A DNA stretch of 64,000 bases. It comes from Candidatus Omnitrophota bacterium. GTDB lineage: Bacteria; Hinthialibacterota; Hinthialibacteria; Hinthialibacterales; JAKPRU01. The notes beneath the pieces are model-generated. The model had not been told where the DNA came from. It saw nothing but the letters and a program-made list of their open reading frames with translations, and did no database searches. The stretch is taken from contig JAKQSI010000050.1 of NCBI GenBank assembly GCA_029570205.1, positions 3,842 to 67,841 on the forward strand. Reading direction: 5' to 3'. The translations under genes and the position numbers were made by a program. This document shows positions 45,992-54,358 of this stretch, piece after piece; the stretch's first letter is position 1; every line of letters begins with the position of its first letter.

Positions 45992-47410
45992 ATGGTGAAA
46001 GCGCTTTGGGCGTTTGTCTGGTTTTGCAATGCCCTGGTAATCGGATACTTCATTACCATCAGCGCCGTGTATTTTCTGACCAGCTTGCTGGCATTTGGAG
46101 CGCTGCGTAACTATGTCCGGCGGCTCCATTCTCTGGATACAAGAGAGCTGATCACCTCTGCCGGTGCGCCGCCCATCACCTTGCTGGTCCCCGCGTACAA
46201 TGAGGAAGCCACCTGTGTGGAATCCACCCGGTCATTCCTGACCCTGGAGTATCCCGAGTATGAGGTTCTGGTTGTGAATGACGGATCTCGGGATCGAACG
46301 CTGAACCGCCTTACGGAGGCGTTCGACCTGGCTCCGACGGTGCGTGCGCCGATGGCGGAAATTCGCACCGCGCGCATCCGGGGCATTTATCGCAGCCGTC
46401 GGTATCCGAATCTCTGGGTGGTTGATAAGGAGAACGGCGGTAAGGCGGACTCGCTGAACGCCGGTCTGAGTTTCTGCCGGACCTCTTTGTTTTGCGCCTT
46501 GGACGCCGATAGTCTGATCGAGCGGGAAGCGCTGGTCCGTGTGGCGCGGCTGTTTCTGGAAGACCGAACAACGGTAGCCGCAGGCGGGATGATTCGCATT
46601 GTGAACGGCTGCACGATCCGCGCGGGAATGGTAACCGATATTCGGCTGCCGGAAAACTACCTGGCACGATTTCAAGTATTGGAATACCTGCGGGCTTTTC
46701 TCGCCGGCCGAATGGGATGGAGCGTGCTGAATGCCACGTTTGTCATCTCCGGCGCGTTTGGGGTGTTCCGACGGTCCACAGTAGTCGATGCGGGTGGATT
46801 TGCCGTCGACACCGTGGGGGAAGATATGGAACTGGTCGTTCGACTCCATCGCTACTGTCGAGAGAACAAGATCCCGTACCGGATCGCCTACATGCCTGAT
46901 CCGGTCGCCTGGACGGAGTGCCCCGAATCGACACGGGTCCTGGGCCGTCAGCGCGACCGCTGGCAGCGCGGGCTGATGGAGACAATGTGGCGGCACAAAC
47001 GGATGCTGTTGAATCCACAGTATGGAATAATCGGACTCCTGGTTTATCCGTACTTTTTCTTCCTGGAGATGCTCGGTCCCATTATTGAATTCATGGGGTA
47101 CATTTCATTCCTGATTGTTTTATTCCTGGGTTCGCCCGAGATGATATACATTGTGGCGTTTCTTCTGGTCGCGTTTGTACTGGGTGTGGCGTTGTCGCTG
47201 GCGGCCGTAGGCCTGGAAGAGATTTCGTTCCGCCGGTATCCGCGAACCGCCGACCTGGTCGGATTATTTCTCCTGGCCGTCCTGGAGAACTTCGGCTATC
47301 GACAGATGAATATCTGGTGGCGATTCCGTGCGGTGTATTCCAAGATCCGCGGCGTGAAAGGGTGGGGAAAAATGGAACGGAAAGGATTTACTACGCAGGC
47401 AAGTAAATGA
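45992..47410 (+). CDS. Processive family 2 glycosyltransferase (membrane EPS synthase)
   Basis: 472 residues. An N-terminal membrane helix (about 8-35), a GT-A domain (60-300) and three to four C-terminal helices (about 340-440). GT2 motifs: 'LVPAYNEE', 'VVNDGSRDRT', 'NGGKADSLNAG', the DxD-type 'ALDADS', 'GEDMEL' and the processivity motif 'QRDRWQRGL'. This is the layout of BcsA, NodC, HasA and PgaC synthases that polymerise and extrude beta-linked polysaccharide from UDP-sugars. No PilZ domain is present, so c-di-GMP control, if any, is indirect. It overlaps the YaiO gene by 4 bases. Confidence 0.92.
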   Translation: MVKALWAFVWFCNALVIGYFITISAVYFLTSLLAFGALRNYVRRLHSLDTRELITSAGAPPITLLVPAYNEEATCVESTRSFLTLEYPEYEVLVVNDGSRDRTLNRLTEAFDLAPTVRAPMAEIRTARIRGIYRSRRYPNLWVVDKENGGKADSLNAGLSFCRTSLFCALDADSLIEREALVRVARLFLEDRTTVAAGGMIRIVNGCTIRAGMVTDIRLPENYLARFQVLEYLRAFLAGRMGWSVLNATFVISGAFGVFRRSTVVDAGGFAVDTVGEDMELVVRLHRYCRENKIPYRIAYMPDPVAWTECPESTRVLGRQRDRWQRGLMETMWRHKRMLLNPQYGIIGLLVYPYFFFLEMLGPIIEFMGYISFLIVLFLGSPEMIYIVAFLLVAFVLGVALSLAAVGLEEISFRRYPRTADLVGLFLLAVLENFGYRQMNIWWRFRAVYSKIRGVKGWGKMERKGFTTQASK

Positions 47411-48693
47411 GTCCGATATCTTTTTGCATTTTGCTGTCCACGATATCTGTGTCGCCCTTTACCGGGGCGGACCAGGCATTAGCGCGCGGAGAGTACGACA
47501 CGGCGATTCGCGAATACCGTCGCGTTCTCGAAACGGAACCGAAATCTTACGAGGGGCGGTTCGGACTGGCACGCGCGCTCTATTACACAGGAAAACACGC
47601 CGAAGCGGTCGAAGTCTGCTCATCGATTCTGGAGGATACGCCGAGGGATCCCGATACCCATCTCTTGCGGGGACGCGCACTGGCGGTTCAGGAACGTTTT
47701 GAAGAGGCAGAGAAGGACTTGCTTTTCGTGGCAGAAAACTACCCGAAATATGGCGATGCCTGGTCGGCTCTTGGTGATGTCTATCTCTGGTCGAAACGAC
47801 CGGAACAGGCAGCCCAGGCCTACACGAAATGGATCGAGTTGGAACCCGATAATCCCGATGCATACCTGGCCCGGGCAAAAGCCTATCGGGAGAACCGGCA
47901 ATTTTCGCTTACCCGCCGAGACCTGGCTGCCGCGCGCTCGAAGGGCGGCGATACAGACGAGATCGACCGGATATCAAACGGATTGAACCGGATACCGGAT
48001 GCCCTCCCGTGGGAATTCGGTATGAATTATTCTTATCAATCCTTCAACGAAGACCGCGCAGATTGGCATGAGACCAAGGTGTACGTACAGCGGAGTTTTT
48101 CGCGAGGTTCCCTGGCGGTGGAATCCATCCGAGTCCGACGGTTCTCGTCCTGGGATGAGGCGGTGGCGCTGGACGGCTACCTGGATCTCTGGCCGGATGC
48201 ATACATCAATCTTCGGGGCCAGGTTACCCCCGAAGCCGATGTGCTCTCCGATTCGGAATATGCGGTAGAGTTGTTCCAGGGATTCGGCGACGGCTGGGAA
48301 ATTTCCGGCCGATACAACTATCGAAATTACCCCGATAACAATCTCGATATCTATGGAATCTCGTTGGGAAAATACCTGGGGGACTGGTATCTTCGCGCGC
48401 GGGCCTCTTTTTTGCCGGAGGATGACCACACACTGGACTCTTACGGAGTAACCGTTCGACGTTATTTGACTGCGGCGGATGATTTTATCGAGATCAACGC
48501 CGGGCGCGGCAAGGAGATGGTAACGATCGGCGCAGGCCCGCAGATCGAGACCCATCGCACGTATTCCTTTTCCTTCCGGTTACAGAAATTCGTTACCCCG
48601 CATTGGGGATTTACCCTGGGGGCCAATTACGACGATCAGGAAGAATTACCTGTAGGACGCGGCGTGTCAGCGGGAATTATCACACGCTGGTAG
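47407..48693 (+). CDS. TPR plus YaiO-type outer-membrane beta-barrel
   Basis: 428 residues. A signal peptide (about 1-21), four TPRs (25-180, 'ALARGEYDTAIREYRRVLE'), then a C-terminal barrel domain (about 200-428) with alternating aromatic strands such as 'GMNYSYQSFNE', 'GRYNYRNYPDNN' and a terminal 'GVSAGIITRW'. The last residue is Trp, typical of barrels handled by BamA. TPR + YaiO matches the architecture of PgaA/AlgK-AlgE-like exporters. It is coupled to the GT2 synthase gene, so it is the likely exit channel for its polymer. Confidence 0.9.
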   Translation: MSPISFCILLSTISVSPFTGADQALARGEYDTAIREYRRVLETEPKSYEGRFGLARALYYTGKHAEAVEVCSSILEDTPRDPDTHLLRGRALAVQERFEEAEKDLLFVAENYPKYGDAWSALGDVYLWSKRPEQAAQAYTKWIELEPDNPDAYLARAKAYRENRQFSLTRRDLAAARSKGGDTDEIDRISNGLNRIPDALPWEFGMNYSYQSFNEDRADWHETKVYVQRSFSRGSLAVESIRVRRFSSWDEAVALDGYLDLWPDAYINLRGQVTPEADVLSDSEYAVELFQGFGDGWEISGRYNYRNYPDNNLDIYGISLGKYLGDWYLRARASFLPEDDHTLDSYGVTVRRYLTAADDFIEINAGRGKEMVTIGAGPQIETHRTYSFSFRLQKFVTPHWGFTLGANYDDQEELPVGRGVSAGIITRW

Positions 48694-48726
48694 TTCTTGG
48701 TGGCGTGGATATCTACCCCCTCAATC

Positions 48727-48774
48727 TCCCCGTAAACGGGGGGACTTCTTCTCCCTCCCCGTTTACGGGGAGGG
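48727..48774. terminator. GC-rich palindrome between convergent genes
   Basis: 48753-48774 is a perfect palindrome with a 10-bp stem (CCCTCCCCGT and its complement), preceded by a related half-copy at about 48727-48741. It lies in the ~100-base gap between the convergent YaiO and REC-unknown genes and could terminate both, but there is no clear T-run. Confidence 0.4.
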
Positions 48775-48794
48775 CCGGGGGGAGGTCTGTTGCC

Positions 48795-50657
48795 TCACGT
48801 CTCCTCATACTTCTCCCGATACTTCTGTTTCAGCCGTTCCTTTTCCGCCGCCCGTCTTCGTTTAACAATGTCTTCCTCGCTTACTTCCTCGGTCTGCTTA
48901 CTTTTCGCCGGTAGTTTATCCACAGCGGAATATCGTTGTGTGATCCGGCGGAGCAATTCTTTAACATAGCTCGGGTTGGATTCATTGATATCGAGTGTCC
49001 TCAGTTCGTCACAGGCTTCTCGGTACAGGAACGGATACGCTTTCTCGATGGCCTGAAGTCCGTTTCCGCTCAAGAGTTCTTTGACATGATTCCCCCTTGA
49101 ATAAACATCCGAGCGAGACCCCAGGGTCGGTTCCAGCCGCAGAGAAAGATATCTGGCCAACAGCGTGTTGAGCAGCAGGGGACGCATCAAGTCGGGAAGC
49201 CGGACGGAGTCGAATCGGCGGGTGAGTTCCTCGATGGAGAAAACAGTGTATCCCTTGTCATCGAATATATCTATCGGATCCAGCGAGTTCTTTAAGCCAT
49301 ATCGATGTCTCTGGCCGTGCGTGATAAGTAAAGAAAATGTTCCGAATTCGGTCAGTTGAAGCAGGGGGATGACAGAGAGGGACCAGCGATTCTGGAAATG
49401 CTTGAGATGCGGGGCATACGACCGTCCGTCCATCCAGTAATACAGATCGGCCCGCTCCTCGCTGCTTGCTTCATTATCCGAGAGAGAAGAGGTCACGGCC
49501 AGGTATGTTTCCGGGGCTGCCGGGCAAGGCAGAAGCCGCAAGGAGCCGAAAATGACGGCCTTGGGGATTCCCTGCCAACTTGCGTAATCCCGCACATCGC
49601 GGATGTGGAGTCGCATTCGTTCTATCCGGGGCCGGGAGTTGCCGGATTGCTCCAGGATGGAAAGGATATTGAACGCGGAAAGAAACAGGCAGGTCTCGAG
49701 CGTGAGACCGTTGAAACTGCACACGTAGCCGGGCAATTCCTGACATTCCATATCGGCATTCAGGGGGTACTGATTCGGCAGGGATGGGAGGGTTCGAGCA
49801 TGTTCCGTGTCGTACACGGTATAGGGACGGCCATCGGGCGCTAATCCGGGCGGCAGGGATTCAAGTTCCGCCGGCGCGTGTTGGCGAACAGCGAAGGACA
49901 TAGACTCCATGCGGCTGATATTGGGTTTCGGTTCCAGGCTCAATTCATATATGCCGCCGGTCATTCCCTGGTCGTAGAGAATACCGGGGATTTCTTTGGA
50001 TCCCTCGATTTTCTTGAACAGCCCCATGAAGAAATTGGGATGGCGAAGGATTTCCCGGTATGTGCTTCTGACCTCGCCTTCCTCGCGGGATGCGCTGAGC
50101 GGGTGATAGAAAAAGAGGCTTCCATGGTCGTTTGCATGCAACCCCCCCGTGATATACACCTTGTCATAGCCCGGCAATCTGTCGGCCACCACTTTCACGG
50201 CCTGATTGGTTTCGGTAATGAATTCTTCTACAGAAGAAGGTGGCCTGGCGGAAGGCATGGAGAATCCGGCGGCACGGTTGACAACAGATAGCAGGTGACG
50301 GGGGTCGAGGAACCGTTTTGCGATATAGCCTTTCGCGCCCAAACTGATAGCGGTGTGGACGGATTCACTGGTGTTATCCGCAGTCAGCATGATGATGCAG
50401 AGTTTCGGGTCGATCTCGCGGAGGACCGGCAGAATGGTCAGTCCGTTTCCAAGCGGCATACGCACATCCAGAATCAGGATTTCCGGACGTTTTTCGACGA
50501 CCTGCAGGATTGTGTCTACCCCGGTTTTGGCCTCTCCGCAGACATTGTAGCCGTTACGCTCGAAGAGTGTCTTGAGTATCAACAGGGTATCGGAATCATC
50601 ATCGCTCAGGAGGATTCGCGGAGCTGGGGATGTTTGGGGAATTGACTGGTCGTTCAT
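48795..50657 (-). CDS. Response regulator with large uncharacterised output region
   Basis: 620 residues. A REC domain (about 12-130; acidic 'SDDDSD', Asp in 'LILDVRMPLGNG', Thr in 'IMLTADN', Lys in 'GYIAKRF') is followed by ~490 residues that I cannot assign. This region has mixed alpha/beta blocks such as 'DKVYITGGLHANDHGSLFFY', 'GYVCSFNGLTLETCLFLSAF' and 'AVIFGSLRLLPCPAAPETYL', and ends in a charged coiled coil rich in Lys/Arg/Glu (about 585-620). No DNA-binding, kinase, GGDEF or phosphatase motif seen. It is convergent with the EPS cluster, and its REC is related to that of the 39665 protein. Confidence 0.85.
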   Translation of the reverse strand: MNDQSIPQTSPAPRILLSDDDSDTLLILKTLFERNGYNVCGEAKTGVDTILQVVEKRPEILILDVRMPLGNGLTILPVLREIDPKLCIIMLTADNTSESVHTAISLGAKGYIAKRFLDPRHLLSVVNRAAGFSMPSARPPSSVEEFITETNQAVKVVADRLPGYDKVYITGGLHANDHGSLFFYHPLSASREEGEVRSTYREILRHPNFFMGLFKKIEGSKEIPGILYDQGMTGGIYELSLEPKPNISRMESMSFAVRQHAPAELESLPPGLAPDGRPYTVYDTEHARTLPSLPNQYPLNADMECQELPGYVCSFNGLTLETCLFLSAFNILSILEQSGNSRPRIERMRLHIRDVRDYASWQGIPKAVIFGSLRLLPCPAAPETYLAVTSSLSDNEASSEERADLYYWMDGRSYAPHLKHFQNRWSLSVIPLLQLTEFGTFSLLITHGQRHRYGLKNSLDPIDIFDDKGYTVFSIEELTRRFDSVRLPDLMRPLLLNTLLARYLSLRLEPTLGSRSDVYSRGNHVKELLSGNGLQAIEKAYPFLYREACDELRTLDINESNPSYVKELLRRITQRYSAVDKLPAKSKQTEEVSEEDIVKRRRAAEKERLKQKYREKYEET

Positions 50658-50671
50658 CGGTTTGGGCTGCC

Positions 50672-50780
50672 GGGCAACCACGGTGGGTTGCCCCTACGAG
50701 CCATGTTTCCTGTAAGGGCAGGCCCCTGTGCCTGCCCGATAGGTCCTCTCCCTCCGGGAGAGGGTCGGGGTGAGGGTCCT
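50672..50780. repeat. Three different hairpin repeats in a row
   Basis: In the 131-base gap before hflC: 50672-50693 GGGCAACC-GGTTGCCC, 50716-50737 GGGCAGGC-GCCTGCCC, and 50745-50764 CCTCTCCC-GGGAGAGG followed by 'TCGGGGTGAGGG'. Each is a perfect or near-perfect stem. This is a nest of dispersed extragenic palindromes; no gene. Confidence 0.6.
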
Positions 50781-50788
50781 TAACTTCT

Positions 50789-51853
50789 TCAATCAAACGA
50801 CTCCATCCGACTAAACAGGTGATTCCGGGTAGTCAGAACGAATGTAGTCTGCGCATCGGCGGCTTTTTTCAGCGCTTCAAGAGAACGGAGAAACTCATAG
50901 AATTCCGGATCGCTCTGGTAGCCGAGAATCTGGCGTGTTTCTTTTGTCTCCGGGTCGGTTTCGACGAACCCCTGGGCATAGACTCTCAGAGCCTCCGCTT
51001 CCCCTTCTCCCTCCATGACCCGCGCTTTGCGATAGGCATCGGCCTGCATGATTCGGACCTGCTTATCGGTTTCCGCTTTAATTTTAGTTTGTTCGGCCTT
51101 TCCCTGTTCCTCATATTTCATGGCGATTCGCTGACGCTCGGACTGCATTCGGTCATAGATTTTCTGGATATTCTCTTCCGGCAACTCCACGCGCTGTATG
51201 CGGACATCGATCACCAGGACGCCAAACTGCCGCGCAAGCGGCTGACATTGCCGAGTGACTTCTTTCATAATCTCTTCCCGACCGCCTTCAACAGGGGTCA
51301 CCGTGTCGCTGAGCGGGACTTCCAGTTCACGTTCCAAAATCCGGTTGGAGGTTCGAATGACCGCCTGGTAGTCCCGTCGGCCCAGCTCTCTGCGAATTAC
51401 GGAATAAATGATGTCATCCAGGCGAGTTTGGGCTTCCTGCTCGGTGCGGACATTTTGCATGAACCGCAAAGGGTTTGTGATACGCCACCGTGCGAAGTTA
51501 TCCACAATCAGGGTTCGCTTATCGCCGGTCGTGATGGGCCGCGGATCGGACTCATATTCAAGCAATCGATTGTCAAAACGGGTTGCTTGTTGTAAAAACG
51601 GGATTTTGAAAGCGAGTCCCGCCCCGAAACGGACATCCACGTCCAAGCCGGACTGTCGATTCATTTCCTCAATTTCTTTGCGGATCGCCTGCCTTTCTTC
51701 CTCATCACGCGCACCGGAAATTACCCGGACCGGTCGGCCCCATTGTGTGATCACAATCTGGTCTCGTTCGGTGACGATGAACAGGCAGCTGCCGATAAGG
51801 ATTGCGACAATCGCCGCACCGACAAGTAGAGTTATTTTGTGAACCTGGCTCAT
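50789..51853 (-). CDS. hflC: HflC-type SPFH membrane protein
   Basis: 354 residues. One N-terminal membrane helix (about 8-27), then the SPFH domain ('VITQWGRPVRVI', 'ARWRITNPLRFMQNV', 'VLVIDVRIQRVELPEE') and an Ala/Glu-rich coiled coil ('KAEQTKIKAETDKQVRIMQA'). It ends in the conserved 'FYEFLRSLEALKKAAD'. HflC forms a cage with HflK around the FtsH protease in the periplasm. It follows hflK by 4 bases. Confidence 0.93.
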   Translation of the reverse strand: MSQVHKITLLVGAAIVAILIGSCLFIVTERDQIVITQWGRPVRVISGARDEEERQAIRKEIEEMNRQSGLDVDVRFGAGLAFKIPFLQQATRFDNRLLEYESDPRPITTGDKRTLIVDNFARWRITNPLRFMQNVRTEQEAQTRLDDIIYSVIRRELGRRDYQAVIRTSNRILERELEVPLSDTVTPVEGGREEIMKEVTRQCQPLARQFGVLVIDVRIQRVELPEENIQKIYDRMQSERQRIAMKYEEQGKAEQTKIKAETDKQVRIMQADAYRKARVMEGEGEAEALRVYAQGFVETDPETKETRQILGYQSDPEFYEFLRSLEALKKAADAQTTFVLTTRNHLFSRMESFD

Positions 51854-51857
51854 AAGG

Positions 51858-52901
51858 TCACCTCTGTTCGGTTCCTGCAGGTTGGTTGATCGACTGCGGC
51901 TCGGAGAACGGGCTGCGCACTCCCGCTCCTTTCAGTTCCTGGAGATTCAGGAGTTTAAAGATATCCTGATCTGCGCCAAGGATGATTTTTTCTTTTCCGG
52001 GCAGGATTTCCTCCATGGTCTCGAGATACAGGCGGGTCTTGGTCACTTCTTTGGCCGCCTGGTATTCGCGCAAAATCCGGTCGAATTTCTCCACCTCTCC
52101 TTTGGCCTCAATGATCCGCTGCTCCTTTTTTGCCTCGGCGTCGTTGAGGGTTTTTGCGACGGTTCCCTCGACCTTGGCCAGTTCGCTGTTCTTGTATCCC
52201 TCGGCTTCGTTGATATACCGCTCGAAGGACTGGCGTGCGTTCTCCACCTCTCGGAACGAACCGGCAACGGCCGCCGGCGGAGACACATCCTGCAACTGAA
52301 CAGCCACAATGGCTACACCAAGACCATAGAGATCGGCCAACTCCTGGAGTTTCTGGAAGATTTCAGTCTCGATAGCCGCTTTATCGCGAGTGAGTGGCGC
52401 GTCGATTTCGTAATCCCCTACCACCTGACGTGTGGCGGCTTCCGCCAGATTCTTCAATGTCGAGTCCGGGTTGCGAACATCGAACCGGTATCGGAAAGCA
52501 TCCGAGACCCGGTATTGCACCGCCAGCCCGATCAGCACGACGTTCTGATCGCCGGTCAGCATGACCTGTTCGCCGGGCACTTGCCGGGTCTCTGTGTGAA
52601 GATCCACCTGTGTCGATCGATACCCCAATTCGATGCGCTTGATCTCTGTGACCCGCTCCAACTCGACCGTCTCGATAGGCCACGGCCACCGGAAATGAAT
52701 GCCCGGACCGGCGGATCGCACATACCGACCGAATCGAAGAACTAATCCCTGCTCCTCGGTTCCGACTGTAAACCACGGCCGACCGGAAACGATCACAATC
52801 AGAATCACGATCCCCAGGAGCGCATAGAGAAACCACTTCGCCCTTGGAGACCGGGTTCGCAGCACGATTGTGCCGTCTTTATCCGTGAACCAGTCTTTCA
52901 T
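51858..52901 (-). CDS. hflK: HflK-type SPFH membrane protein
   Basis: 347 residues. A membrane helix (about 24-44), then the SPFH domain ('GLVLRFGRYVRSAGPGIHFR WPWP' type start), 'GDQNVVLIGLAVQYRV', 'GVAIVAVQLQDVSPPAAV' and 'YINEAEGYKNSELAKVEG', the HflK signature. It lacks the Gly-rich N-terminus of the E. coli protein. It is the partner of HflC in controlling FtsH and membrane protein quality. It follows yicC by 12 bases, so yicC-hflK-hflC is one operon. Confidence 0.93.
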   Translation of the reverse strand: MKDWFTDKDGTIVLRTRSPRAKWFLYALLGIVILIVIVSGRPWFTVGTEEQGLVLRFGRYVRSAGPGIHFRWPWPIETVELERVTEIKRIELGYRSTQVDLHTETRQVPGEQVMLTGDQNVVLIGLAVQYRVSDAFRYRFDVRNPDSTLKNLAEAATRQVVGDYEIDAPLTRDKAAIETEIFQKLQELADLYGLGVAIVAVQLQDVSPPAAVAGSFREVENARQSFERYINEAEGYKNSELAKVEGTVAKTLNDAEAKKEQRIIEAKGEVEKFDRILREYQAAKEVTKTRLYLETMEEILPGKEKIILGADQDIFKLLNLQELKGAGVRSPFSEPQSINQPAGTEQR

Positions 52902-52913
52902 CTGTTACCTCAT

Positions 52914-53813
52914 CTACTCGACATTTTGAACCTGCTCACGCAAACGGTCAATCAGTCCCTTCAGATGCAGCACCCGTTCGACCACTTCAATCGATGAACT
53001 TTTTGCCCCCGCCGTATTCGCCTCGCGGAACATCTCCTGGCACAGGAAATCCATTCGTCGTCCGACCGCGGCGTAGTTCTCCGTATCGGCTGAATTCTCA
53101 TCCAGGAGGGCATGAAACTGGCCGACATGACTCAAAAGACGCACACATTCCTCCTGAATGTCGGACCGATCCGCGTAAAACGCGAGCTCCTGGATCATGC
53201 GGCTTTCATCCAGCTCGACCCGGTCCAGCCATTCCTTGATGCGGTCCGATATCTTCTGACGGTATTCATTGAGGACCTGCTCCCGACAGCCCAGGATTTC
53301 ACGGGTAAGCGTCTCGACCTGTTCAATTCCCTGCAGCAGTTCCTTTTCCAGGTTCGCGCCTTCGCGAATCTTCATCTCCATCAGCCCGGCAAGTCCCGTT
53401 TCCACTACGCCGTGCAACGTTTCCCAGGCATCATCCGCCGAGATCACCTGTTCATCAATCTCAAAAACGCCCGGAAGGTTCAGGAGAAACTCCAGGTGTA
53501 CCGTACCCAAGTCCGGCAATTGCTGTTGCAGCGAAGTGATGCAGTCCAGATATCGCAGGGCCAGGTCGGGATTCGCCTGCACGGCCATATCGCCGTTTCT
53601 CTGCGTATCCGCTTTCAGAAATATCTCGATTCGCCCACGGGAAATCCTCTTCTGCACGAGCTCCCGCACAGGAACCTCCAGCATGGAAAGGGAGCGGGAG
53701 GAGTGATAATGGATGTCGAATCCACGATGGTTCAGGGATTTGATTTCAAAATGATAATGGCTGGAGTTGATATCCTGGTGGACTCCGGCATACCCGGTCA
53801 TACTTCGAATCAT
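52914..53813 (-). CDS. YicC-family endoribonuclease
   Basis: 299 residues of normal length. N-terminal signature 'MIRSMTGYAG' and 'FEIKSLNHRGFDIHYH'; the C-terminal block 'GRRMDFLCQEMFREANTAGAKS', ending 'HLKGLIDRLREQVQNVE', is DUF1732. E. coli YicC is an endoribonuclease implicated in small-RNA turnover. The ATG at 53813 has an AGGAGA box upstream. It is usually next to gmk and rpoZ, but here it heads an operon with hflK and hflC. Confidence 0.9.
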   Translation of the reverse strand: MIRSMTGYAGVHQDINSSHYHFEIKSLNHRGFDIHYHSSRSLSMLEVPVRELVQKRISRGRIEIFLKADTQRNGDMAVQANPDLALRYLDCITSLQQQLPDLGTVHLEFLLNLPGVFEIDEQVISADDAWETLHGVVETGLAGLMEMKIREGANLEKELLQGIEQVETLTREILGCREQVLNEYRQKISDRIKEWLDRVELDESRMIQELAFYADRSDIQEECVRLLSHVGQFHALLDENSADTENYAAVGRRMDFLCQEMFREANTAGAKSSSIEVVERVLHLKGLIDRLREQVQNVE

Positions 53814-53846
53814 ATCGTTTCTGTCTCCTAATAAAACTCGCCCATC

Positions 53847-54204
53847 GACAGGCAGGGACGCCTGTCCCACCAGTAGGCCAGGCGTCTCTGCCTGGCGCCA
53901 GTAGGCCAGGCGTCTCTGCCTGGCGCCAGTAGGTCAGGCGTCTCTGCCTGGCCCCAGTAGGCCAGGCGTCTCTGCCTGGCCCCAGTAGGCCAGGCGTCTC
54001 TGCCTGACACCAGTAGGCCAGGCGTCTCTGCCTGGCCCCAGTAGGCCAGGCGTCTCTGCCTGGCCCCAGCAGGCCAGGCGTCTCTGCCTGACGCCAGTAG
54101 GTCAGGCGTCTCTGCCTGACACCAGTAGGCCAGGCGTCTCTGCCTGACACCAGCAGGCCAGGCGTCTCTGCCTGGCGCCAGCAGGCCAGGCGTCTCTGCC
54201 TGGC
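53847..54204. repeat. Tandem array of twelve 28-bp hairpin units plus one inverted unit
   Basis: Twelve units start every 28 bases from 53872 to 54180. The core is GCCAGGC-GTCTCT-GCCTGGC, a 7-bp stem with the same 6-base loop as the 33-bp array at 10185; some units read GTCAGGC or GCCTGAC. An inverted GACAGGC-type copy sits at the left edge (53848-53867). The array lies between divergent yicC and mtnP and occupies most of the 545-base gap. No unique spacers. Confidence 0.9.
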
Positions 54205-54278
54205 AAAAAAGGTGAGAAGAGGCGCTTTCTTTGTCAAATCACCGGCGCCGCCGGTCTGCCGTTACGGATGAGAATACC

Positions 54279-54307
54279 TTGACGGACAAAGTAGCGTAGC
54301 ATATTTT
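54279..54307 (+). promoter_or_regulatory. Candidate sigma70 promoter for mtnP
   Basis: TTGACG (54279-54284) and TATTTT (54302-54307) are 17 bases apart, 51 bases before the mtnP start. It lies between the palindrome array and the gene. Confidence 0.45.
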
Positions 54308-54358
54308 TGATTTTTCGCCATTGCCCGGCAGATTTTACAGAAAGGTGGATCGGATTGC

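Noticed and set aside
53872-54204. CRISPR array
   Set aside because: Units are direct copies with 4-8 base linkers and no unique spacers; no cas genes in the window.
53746-54237. Open frames across the 28-bp array
   Set aside because: Repeat-driven frames with biased composition, overlapping the yicC start; not genes.
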